DNA of 64,000 bases, taken from contig NC_134844.1 in NCBI RefSeq assembly GCF_965363235.1, forward strand, positions 72,285,497-72,349,496, in the 5' to 3' direction. The notes under the pieces were generated by a model. It was not told the origin of the DNA and made no database searches. It worked only from the letters and a program-made list of their open reading frames with translations. The DNA comes from Mytilus galloprovincialis. Taxonomy: Eukaryota > Mollusca > Bivalvia > Mytilida > Mytilidae. This document shows positions 22,674-34,200 of this stretch, piece after piece (the stretch's first letter is position 1; each line of letters starts with the position of its first letter). The position numbers and the translations under genes are program-made.

Positions 22674-23615
22674 CCTACATGTTGGCAATCATACTAATCA
22701 TACAGGTTTAAACTAGTTTCTTACATGTTGGCAATCATACTAATTATGCAGGTTTAAACTAGTTTCCTACATGTTGGCAATCATTCTAATCATGCAGGTT
22801 TAAACTAGTTTCTTACATGTTGGCAATCATACTTATCATGCAGGTTTAAACTAGTTTCCTACATGATGGCAAACATACTTATCATGCAGGTTTAAACTAG
22901 TTTCCTCCATGATGGCAATCATACTTATCATGCAGGTTTAAATTAGTTTCTTGCATGTTGGCAATCATACTTATCATGCAGGTTTAAATTAGTTTCCTGC
23001 ATGTTGACAATCATACTTATCATGCAGGTTTAAACTAGTTTCCTACATGTTGGCAATCATACTTATCATGCAGGTTTAAACTAGTTTCCTACATGTTGGC
23101 AATCATACTTATCATGCAGGTTTAAACTAGTTTCCTGCATGTTGGCAATCATACTTATCATGCAGGTTTAAATTAGTTTCCTGCATGTTGGCAATCATAC
23201 TTATCATGCAGGTTTAAATTAGTTTCCTGCATGTTGGCAATCATACTTATCATGCAGGTTTAAACTAGTTTCCTACATGTTGGCAATCATACTTATCATG
23301 CAGGTTTAAACTAGTTTCCTACATGATGGCAATCATACTTATCATGCAGGTTTAAACTAGTTTCCTACATGTTGGCAATCATACTAATCATGCAGGTTTA
23401 AACTAGTTTCCTACATGTTGGCAATCATTCTAATCATGCAGGTTTAAACTAGTTTCCTACATGTTGGCAATCATTCTAACATGTTGGCAATCATTCTAAT
23501 CATGCAGGTTTAAACTAGTTTCCTTCATGTTGGCAATCATTCTAATCATTCAAGTTTAAACTAGTTTCCTACATGTTGGCAATCATTCTCATCATGCAGG
23601 TTCAAACTAGTTTCC
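22674..23615 (+). repeat. 46-bp minisatellite, about 20 units
   Basis: The unit is CCTACATGTTGGCAATCATA followed by CTTATCATGCAGG and TTTAAACTAGTTT, repeated head to tail with only a few substitutions per unit. One partial unit sits near 23478. There is no spacer sequence between units, so it is not a CRISPR array. No reading frame runs through it. Confidence 0.95.
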
Positions 23616-24019
23616 TGTGTGCAGACTATGTAGGTGTGGTTATTTATATTCATTTTTATTTTTTTAATTACTGCAAATATTATTAAATATTTTCAACAGC
23701 AAAGCAAACGTCTGAATTTTTGTTATGTCAATGAACTGTTTGAACAAACTGCGAATTTTAAATTATCGACGTAGAATATTCAACAAAACCTGTAACTGAT
23801 TTTAATTAAGCATATTTTAACAAACATAACGGTCAGATTTCTATTAAAACTACCGCAAGGTTTATCTTATACGAAGTTTAGAGACGTTTTTTTTTAAAAT
23901 TCGAACTGAACTGTTACACCAATTTTGTAGATCTATGCAAACATTTTTACTTTACAAAATCAAACACATTCACGAAAAGAAAACCAGTGATATTTCTGAA
24001 ACATTTAGTATCATAAAGT
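23616..24019. other. Intergenic, nothing recognised
   Basis: AT-rich DNA between the minisatellite and a MITE. No feature could be supported. Confidence 0.5.
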
Positions 24020-24147
24020 CAGTGGTGGATCCAGAAATCTTGATAAAGGGGGGATAACTGACCTAAGAAAAAAAGGGGGCTCTCTCCAGTCGTGCTTTAG
24101 AGATTCCCTATACAATCAATCAAAAGGTCCCCCTGGATCCGCCTATG
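24020..24147 (+). mobile_element. CAG-ended MITE, second subfamily
   Basis: 128 bp from CAGTGGTGGATCCAG to CTGGATCCGCCTATG, with the interior block CCTATACAATCAATC shared with 21965-22129. The flanks AAAGT and ATAGT match at four of five bases, a weak duplication. Confidence 0.65.
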
Positions 24148-24504
24148 ATAGTATAACATACAAAAAGTACATGTAAATTTGCGACTTGTAGATAGTCCAA
24201 ATGATTATGACGTCATTGTCCAAATAATTATGACGTCTGAAAAAGGGTATGTTATTATTCTGCTGATGCCTTCCTACTTTGCCGGAAAATTTCACAGCAA
24301 AAAGAAAAATAGACTTTAAACACAATTATTTGGACTAAATGTACCCTGTAAAGTGAGAGAGATCCATGTGTACGACTTGTGTCTTCTTTGGAAGCTAATA
24401 CATTGTCAGCGACTATATGAAGAGCTACAAGAAAGAGCAAATGTACTTGTGTGTTATCTCAAAGTTTTCAAATCTTTTAATTTCATTTAATCTTATGTTA
24501 CACT

Positions 24505-24720
24505 AAAAGCTTTGATATAAATAGTTAGTTTTAATATATAAAAAAAAGGATTTTGATATAAATAGTTAGTTTTAATAAAAAAAAAAAAAGGCTTTTAATA
24601 TAAATAGTTAGTTTTAATAAAAAAAAAAAGCTTTTGATATACATAGTTAGTTTTAATAAAAAAAAAAGAAGCTTTTGATATAAATAGTTAGTTTTAGTAA
24701 AAAAAAAATTATTAAAAAAT
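24505..24720 (+). repeat. AT-rich tandem repeat of about 40-45 bp, 5 units
   Basis: GATATAAATAGTTAGTTTTA followed by an A-run is repeated five times with variable A-run length. Non-coding. Confidence 0.9.
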
Positions 24721-25209
24721 GTATACTTGGGTGACATTAAATAATTCTAGAATTTTCAATTCCATATTTCGAAAGAGCACTGATTAACTAAGGAAAAAAT
24801 AACCATAAATAATGATAGGTTTATGTAGAACTCCTTTTCTATGTATTATGTTAAAAAAAGTAAAAAAAGCTGAGGCAGACTCTGGCGTATACCTTCTATC
24901 TAGAATCACCTTACAATTTGGGTAAATGACCTTTTATGAGCTACTGACGTCTAATATGAAAAGAAAAATGGGTCGAGAAAAGAAAAAAAAAAACATCAAG
25001 TCGGTACTTATATGACCAGGTAACATGTGGAACTTATTGTATAGAGATGAAACAAATTACATAGAAATCATCTGTGAAAAAAAGATTCATATTTCCTATT
25101 ATATTAGTTCCACTGGAACATTTTTCACAGGAGCAAATTTCGGCTTACACATATTCTATGCTCTTCGAAAATTTATTTTTCGATCACAGAAATGAAATAT
25201 ATTTTTCAG
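24721..25209 (+). other. Upstream region of the nuclear receptor gene
   Basis: No promoter motif can be assigned with confidence. It ends with a good 3' splice site, ATATATTTTTCAG at 25197-25209, suggesting that a non-coding 5' exon lies further upstream. Whether the transcript starts here or upstream is undecided. Confidence 0.45.
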
Positions 25210-25230
25210 ATTGAGTGTACAGATACTATA

Positions 25231-28200
25231 ATGGATAGTTGGAATATGGATTTCTTGAATTCAACATTGTTAACTCCCGACCTACCATCGGATACTGACT
25301 TATTCTTTGGTATTGGTGACTTTCCGCTATCTGACAGTCCACCAAATCACTTATCATTTGATTCAATATGTATGTCAGCGCTAGACAAAGAGCTATCTTG
25401 TAGTCCTTCTACAGATAGTGGAAAAGGGGATTCAGAAGATTCGGAATCGATTATACAAAGAGGAGAACCGGAAAATTTAGAATCGATTATACAAAGAGAA
25501 GAATCGGACGATTCGGAATCAATTATACATAGAGGGGAAGTGGAAATTTCGGAACCGATAAATAAAGGAGAATCGAAAGATTCGAAATTAGAACAGCAAC
25601 CACCTAAGAAAAAACATAGGAAAAACCAACCGCCTGATGCCGAACATCTTCCACCGTGTAGAGTTTGTGGAGAAAAGGCTTCAGGACTTCATTATGGTGC
25701 AAATACATGTGAGCCATGTAAGGTAAGTAGATGCAGGAACATTAACTCAATTGTAATATAAAGTGTATCATATGTGCATGGTCTCGTGCAACTATATGAC
25801 ATTGCAACATCTAGCACCTTTTACTTAAAACGTAAGGAAATGAGATAAAATCGGTCTCTTTGTAACACAAACTGAGTTTTTATGCTCCACTTAGGGGCAT
25901 TATGTTTTTCGGTCTTTGCGTCCGTCCGTCTGTCTGCCCGATCGTCTATCTATTCTCCGTCTGTCCCGCTTCAGGTTAAAGATTCTGGTTAAAGTTTTTG
26001 GAGTTAACGACCCCAATTTCATAGTCCGCTGAACAGAGAAAATAATGGAGCGAGTGGGGCATCCGTGTATTAATGTACCATTATTATATTTGAATAAGTT
26101 GGTGATAAACTGGGAATAAAGATAAACAAGAGGCTGTCACAACGACAGCAAACCGGATTTATTAATATTTATTTGTGTCCTGGCAATATCACAAGAACCA
26201 TTACTGATGAATGGTGAAAGTGAAAATCGTCAATATCAAATTTGACCTCCATTTTGTCATCAGTATCAACATCTTAAAATTTGAAAAGCTTAGATTGAAT
26301 GGTTTATGAGTAAATGCAACAACGTGAATGGAAACGCCATTTCACAATCTTTCAAGAACCATAACTCCTGAACAGTAAAAGTCAAAATCGTCATTATTGA
26401 ACTTGACTTCTAATTTGCCATCAGTAACAACATATAAAAATTTCAAAAGCTTTGGTTGAATGGTTCATGAGAAAATGCACTGACACGACTGGAAACACCA
26501 TTTTTCAATCTTTCAAGAACCATAACTCCTGAACGGTAAAAGTCAAAATCGCCATTATTGAACTTGACCTCCATTTTGTCATCAGTAACAACATATTAAA
26601 ATTTGGGAAGCTTAGGTAGAACAGTTCATGCGTAAATGCACGGACACGACTGGAAACTCCATTTTTCAATTTTTCTAGAACCATTACTCCTGAACGGTAA
26701 AAGTCAAAATTATTGAACTTGACCTTCATTTAGTTGTCAGTAACAACATATTAAAATTTTAAAAGCTTTGGTTGAACGGTTCATGAGGTAATGCACGGAC
26801 AACATTTTATTACCAACCGACCGCCGTACATCCCCAAATCAATAACCGACTTTTTTGTCACAAAAATCCGGTTAAAAATTCTGATGCAATTAGTTTCATT
26901 ACCTACAATTGCAATGAAATGCACTAAGATTACGCACTGATAAAAACCAAATTCATTTATCAACTCTTACTGATCTATCTGTTATCTATACTTTGACGTA
27001 TGTATATACGTATAGGTTGCATTTCTGTAAACTTCGACAATGCAATTTCCCATAGGAACTCCTTTTACAACTTAAACTGTACCACTTTACTATGATATTT
27101 TGAATAAAATGATATCCTAGAATGGAATGTTACGGAAGCGTATTAGCGACACACATTTTTTTTTCTTCCTATATATGCGTTACAACGCAAACCTTTTGCG
27201 TTTTAACGCACACATGCGATATAACGCAAACCTTTGCGTTTAACGCAAACATTTGCATTATAACGCAAATATCTTGATTTTAATTATTCATTAAGTTTTG
27301 TATATATGTCCGTCTGTCATTCATTTCGGATGTGATTTACGAGTAGATAAAAAAAGAAACATACATATAAGGCCAAATTATTATAATAAATATGCATAGG
27401 AATAATGGAATACTTGAAGTGCAATTATACATAAATTAAGACTGATTTGTGCATCAGAAAAGTATATAATTTAACAAGAAAATAGATATACATGTAGTTT
27501 AGTATATGGTCATATTTAAATTGAAAGATAAAAAATAATGTCATACAATTGTGAAACCTCCAAGTCAAATAGACAAAATGATCTTTCTGCTTTAAAATGA
27601 ATTATTAATAAGGAAACATGTTTTTTTTTGAATCTCAGAATATGATCAAGAATCTTTGATAGAAAGTCATAGAATTTTCATTTCAATATAATGAAGTATT
27701 TTTAAGATGCTTGGGTAGCAATTTGAATAGAGAGAACATAATTTTATTAATAAAACATCTTCATTCTATACATTTATTGCCAAAGGGTAGCTTGATTGAA
27801 TCTAACCTACTTTAACAGTTCTCAAACGAGAGCTTACTTTGGAAGTATATTTATATTCGGTTATAGTTTTATAAGCAGGATTGATTTTATTTCTTATGTA
27901 TAACCCCAATTTACTCAATTTTCTTTGTAATATATATACTAGTAGTAACATGGATATCGTTTTTGGGGGCCTTTATAGTTTGTTGTTCAGTGTGAACCAA
28001 TGCTCCGTGTTGAAGACCGCACTTTGGCCTATGATGGTTTACTTTTACGAATAGTGACTTTAAAAAGATGGAGAGTTTTCTTATTGGCACTCATACCACA
28101 TCTTCTTATATTATTCTGCTCATTATTAGTCAATGATATGATATAATTATTCAAGCATTTTACTTTGCAATAACTACAGAGGTGATAAATTTAAATATAT

Positions 28201-31200
28201 ACAGCCTCCTCCATTAATAACTACTGTTTCCTTTGAATCTTAAATAAGAAATAAGATCAAACAAATGTTTGCGTTATATCTCAAAGGTTTGCGTTTAACG
28301 TTAACATGGGAAGAAAAATAAAAAAAATGTGTGGCGCTAATACTCTTCCGTAGAATGTTCATATATGCACTACCTATTTTTTTCAAAGGTAAAATACAGA
28401 GGTTAACGGCATATTTTGAACGGTTATATGACCCGAATACAATTGTAGCCGAATCAATGTCATTTAATCTAATGATTAAAGAAAATAATCTTGGTCTTTT
28501 CACACTGACGGTTCACCCCTCCAAAATTTGCTAAAAGTAGTATCTGACGAGAAATGCTGACACACAGACTACCATGGTTTTATAATCATTATAATTATTA
28601 ATAATCATTAAGTTAACTACAGTTCGAAGATGAACGTTAGAAAATGTTTTTCGAAATTTGGGGTTTCACTTTTACAATACATACAGTAAACATGGCTTAC
28701 ACTATTTATTCTTTGGGACAGTGTGGTTACAATATCATACTTCGAACGAGACATTTATGTAATTTGGGTGAATATTACATGAAAATACAAATAAAACTAA
28801 TATATTTCAGGGTTTCTTCCGTCGCAGCATAGTCAAGATAGAAAAGAAAAATGAAAAATACGTTTGTGCTAAAGGAGATGGCTCATGTAAACTTGGAACT
28901 GGAAAACGAACAATGTGTTCCTATTGTAGATACAAAAAATGCCTGGATGTTGGAATGGCACACGGAGGTAAGCACATAGTGTGTCGTTTTTATGTTGTGC
29001 TGTCACATTAATGTTAGGTTAGTGCCTATTGAAACATTAGACCCGTTGCATTTGTTTGCACCTGTCCTAAGTCAGTCAGGAACCTGTTGTTCAGTGGTTG
29101 ACCTATGTTGATACGATTCATAAGCGTTTCTCAATTCCCATTTCTCTTGTATTACGATATATAGATTAGATCGTTGTTTTTCCTGTTTGAATGGTTTCAC
29201 ACTAGTCATATTTTTGAGACCCTTTATAGCTTTCTGTTTCGTGTGAACCAAGGCTGACGCCGTACTTTGACCTAGTACGGTTAACGTTTTACAAATTATG
29301 ACTTGGATGGAAGAGTTGTCTCATTGGCACTCATACCACATATTCTTATATCTTTTATATCAAATGTTTATGATTCATTTGAGTGCCTATTCCTTTTGGT
29401 TGTTGCTACAAACCCCGAGTCAGGTTATTACGAGTTGTAAAATGTCCGCGTAAAACCAAGCTATGCAGTATGTAGACACGACAGTATGGTGACCTCTTAT
29501 CTACTTTTATAACAGTGCAAGACATAATGATTGATCATTCATATTTGTTTGTGTATATGAAAAAGAGGAAGGGGTGGTAGGGCATGGATTTTTAATTATT
29601 GATTGCGCCTCTCTCAAGTAAAATCAACCTTTTTAGAATGGAATTAAGAGAAAAAATGTTCCCATTACATATTAAGGCAGCAACCATTTGATTTTCTGGG
29701 GGGGGGGGGAGGGGGGGGGGCTTTGGTTTTTTTAGAAAAAAAAGTTTGTTTCCAGTTTTTGGAGGAAAAAATAATTTGTTTTTGATTCTGAGAAAAAGAA
29801 ATTGTTTGTTTCACCCTCAGCTGCCACTATATGTAATGCTAAAATTGAAAGAAGAAAATTGTTTTCGACTTGTCGCGAAAAAAATAGATTGTTTTTCGGC
29901 GCAGGCGGAAAAAAAAATTGTCCAGAAAAAAAACCCATAGCCCCCCCAGAAAATCAAATGGTTGCTGCCTAAGGGGAAGAAACCAACATTGGGTTCCTTA
30001 AACATTTCTTATTCCTGAATATTATTGAAAAATGTTTTCTTGATCAAAGTCCCCCAAAAATGTTTGATCCGAATAAAAATCTCACACACCAACCAACATC
30101 TTAGATGTCTGTCAGACGTTTATAGCCACATAGTCTTCTTTTTACACTATTTATACTATCGTCTAATTTCAGCTATTAAAATTGGAAGGTATACTCACGA
30201 AAAGAGAACAAAAGATATAACAGAGGTCAGAAAGTTAAAACTAAAAGAAAACCAGACAGTTGATACGACATCCATTGATGTAACGGAACAGGAAGTCGAT
30301 GAATTAGTGGCGCGTTTAATTGTAATCCAGGAAGGATTCTGTGCCGATTTTAGAAAAAGTTTTGAACCAGGTGGTCTTCTTGAAAAGCATACTTTTGTTT
30401 ATGTAAGTTTAGTTAAACAGGACTTTGATATATATTTAGAGCTTAATAAATACTGAAAGGAGAGAAGCACATTTTTTTTACTTTTTCACTCCGAGTGTTA
30501 AATAAAAAAAAATTGTGAAAACCTACTGGCATATTTGAATATATATTTTTTTGTAGTAAGACCCGTAACGGCCAGTACAGGTTAGGGGAACTGCAATAAA
30601 CTCAGTCTAATTCTTTAAACGCTGTATATCAATTTTTCAGTGGTCAAAAACAGTTTGTTTTTATCTATTTTTCAGGAAAGATTCAAAGAAAAGATGGAAA
30701 CGTTTGGTAATCTTTCTCCAGTCCCATGGAGTACTTACAATGAATTCTTATCTGCAACTGGATTGGAACTTGACGATAGAAAACGTCGTATGAACTTAAT
30801 AGCAGCCCGAATGGAACAAGCTGTTCGGAACATGGTTACATTTGCAAGAAATATACCTGGGTTTTCGGATCTCCAGACGCCAGATCAACTAGATTTACTT
30901 AAAGGTAACAATGGGATATCTATATAGGCTTGAATGGAGAGTTTCTCTCATTGGCGCTCATACCACATCTTCTTGATCCTTCTTATAAAAAAATGCGGTT
31001 TTTATCCAACGCAAGCAAAGGTTTGAAGTAGTTTTCAATTTAGACTTGTTTATATTTATTTTTTTCGTTTGGGCTTGTATCATATTTTCCCTCCGGTTTA
31101 TATGATCCGTTTATCCTATATTGACTCTTAAAATTCAAGAGTCTATCTTAAATTGAGGGTAAATTATCTGGCCTTCCAAATATCGTTTCGATCCCTAACA

Positions 31201-34200
31201 TCACTGTTCATTCATTGTCGAAATCCGGATCTGGTGTACAAACAAATTAAATATTGACACCTTATGTTTGTGGCATAATATCTTGGCCACAAGTTTATTG
31301 TTTTCTGTTTAGTATTAAATTGATATAAAGATCCATTTTGTTACATCTTGTGATCAATTTTATTTGGCAATCGCCAATGGCAGTCAGCAGGGTTAAAGAA
31401 CATCAGTTTTTCGACCTGTTAGTGAAATGTGTTTTGTTTAAATATTTTTTTAAACTTTTTTAGTCTTTTGGAATATGTTGTTTGTGCTGTATTTAGACCC
31501 TTCAACAACAAAATTTGTTTTGACATGTACACGTATAAAAACTGCGGTTTTTTATCCAACGCAATCATAGGTTTGAATATAGTTTTCAATTTAGACTTGT
31601 TTATATTTTTCGTTTGGGCTTGTATCATATTTTCCCTCCGGTTTATATGATCCGTTTATCCTATATTGACTCTTAAAATTCAAGAGTCTATCTTAAATTG
31701 AGGGTAAATTATCTGGCCTTCCAAATATCGTTTCGATCCCTAACATCACTGTTCATTCATTGTCGAAATCCGGATCTGGTGTACAAACAAATTAAATATT
31801 GACACCTTATGTTTGTGGCATAATATCTTGGCCACAAGTTTATTGTTTTCTGTTTAGTATTAAATTGATATAAAGATCCATTTTGTTACATCTTGTGAAC
31901 AATTTTATTTGGCAATCGCCAATGGCAGTCAGCAGGGTTAAAGAACATCAGTTTTTCGACCTGTTAGTGAAATGTGTTTTGTTTAAATATTTTTTTAAAC
32001 TTTTTTAGTCTTTTGGAATATGTTGTTTGTGCTGTATTTAGACCCTTCAACAACAAAATTTGTTTTGACATGTACACGTATAAAAACTGCGGTTTTTTAT
32101 CCAACGCAATCATAGGTTTGAATATAGTTTTCAATTTAGACTTGTTTATATTTTTCGTTTGGGCTTGTATCATATTTTCCCTCCGGTTTATATGATCCGT
32201 TTATCCTATATTGACTCTTAAAATTCAAGAGTCTATCTTAAATTGAGGGTAAATTATCTGGCCTTCCAAATATCGTTTCGATCCCTAACATCACTGTTCA
32301 TTCATTGTCGAAATCCGGATCTGGTGTACAAACAAATTAAATATTGACACCTTATGTTTGTGGCATAATATCTTGGCCACAAGTTTATTGTTTTCTGTTA
32401 AGTATTAAATTGATATAAAGATCCATTTTGTTACATCTTGTGATCAATTTTATTTGGCAATCGCCAATGGCAGTCAGCAGGGTTAAAGAACATCAGTTTT
32501 TCGACCTGTTAGTGAAATGTGTTTTGTTTAAATATTTTTTTTAACTTTTTTAGTCTTTTGGAATATGTTGTTTGTGCTGTATTTAGACCCTTCAACAACA
32601 AAATTTGTTTTGACATGTACACGTATAAAAACTGCGGTTTTTTATCCAACGCAATCATAGGTTTGAATATAGTTTTCAATTTAGACTTGTTTATATTTTT
32701 CGTTTGGGCTTGTATCTTATTTCCCTCCGGTTTATATGGGACAATACCCCTAAAGGACCTTGAGATGAGGAACACAGATTTTTGACTCTCATTAAAAGAT
32801 TAGTCCGCCATGCATATGAGGGAGCTTTGATTTTAAAAATTGACATAAATAAACAAGGACTGGTGTTTTATAGAGCTGAGGAGATGTGGAAAAAAGTATA
32901 CATAATAAACCTGATCAAAAACTTACAAAAGACATATTTTTTAATGATTTTTATGGTCAGAATTTTGGAATTATTTCCTGTGGAGAGTGACATTTTTCAC
33001 CATCTTTCGGGGTTGGACACTTGACGGGAAAACGAATCACACTTGCCACCCCGAAAATCGCACCACACATGTGCAAGTGTATCAGCTTCAAAACGAGCTA
33101 TCATACATATCCAAGTTTACGATATGGCCTGAGCAACAGAAGAAAACGTTAACATTACCGCCTATGGAGAATCTATTGCGCATATTCCCCCATATGATCC
33201 GTTCATCCTGTATTGACACTTAAAATTCATGAGTCTATCTTAAATTGAGGGTAAATTATATGGCCTTCCATATATATAAATATATATATGTTTGCCTTAA
33301 AAATACAATTCATTAAAATTTATCAAATAATTAATAAATACCAGAAATAGGTCAGTTCATAAAGGGAATCGATTTTCTTTAGAATATAATATTTTGATAG
33401 CTGGTTACTTAAGAATGATCCTTTCTGTTTCTGTTTATGTTTGTTGTATTCTTAGGCTTTCTATCGTTTTAATTCGTCGGATTACGAAGACATTTGAATT
33501 GCAATCCAGAGGCGTCAATGGAGAAAATATGTCTTGAAAAAGAGTGTCCTTAGTACACGGATGCGCATGCCTCACTCGCACTATCATTTTCTATGTTCAG
33601 TGGACCCTGAAAATGGGATAACAACTCTAATTTGGCATTAAAAATAAGAAAGATCATATAATATGGAAAATGTGTAGTAAGTTTCAAGTAGATAGGACCT
33701 CAACTTCATCAAAAACTACCTTGACATAAAACTTTAACCTGAAACGGGACAGACGAATAAACGAATGGACGAACGAACAAACGAATGGACGCACATAGCA
33801 GAAAACATAATGCCCATAAATGGGGCACAAAAAAAAACCGACTTAACTTTAAAATGCAGGTATAATAACCGATTGAAGAAATAACATGTAAGTAAATCTT
33901 TCGTGTATTCCCCAAGTAAATCTTTTGTATATTTCCTAAGTAAATCTTTACTATATTTCATAAGTAAATCTTTCGTACATTCCCTAAGTAAATCTTTCGT
34001 GTATTCCTTAACTAAATCTTTTGAATATTCTATTTCAGCTGGTTACATGGAATACTGCCTTCTTGGAGTGCACACTAGAATTAACACAACTCTCAAAGTA
34101 TTTGCAGGTCCTCGTGAAGTACCAATATTCGGACAACATTTTTCTCAGATAACACATTTGGAACCAAAAGCCAAAGAACAGATTTTAGATTTTGCCACCA

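Noticed and set aside
22674-23615. 46-bp direct repeats as a CRISPR array
   Set aside because: Units are head to tail with no unique spacers, there are no cas genes, and the setting is an animal genome.
25192-25230. ATG at 25192 as the receptor start
   Set aside because: A strong acceptor (ATATTTTTCAG) ends at 25209, between this ATG and the next in-frame one at 25231. A spliced 5' exon is more likely, though the upstream ATG cannot be excluded without RNA.
31419-32785. Three near-identical open frames on each strand in the 545-bp array
   Set aside because: They are copies of the same repeat unit; the conservation reflects recent duplication, not selection on protein.
33903-34038. Coding reading of the 24-bp array before receptor exon 5 (SKSFVYF-like repeats)
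   Set aside because: The frame is open only because 24 is a multiple of three. The sequence is tandem intron DNA leading into a good acceptor.
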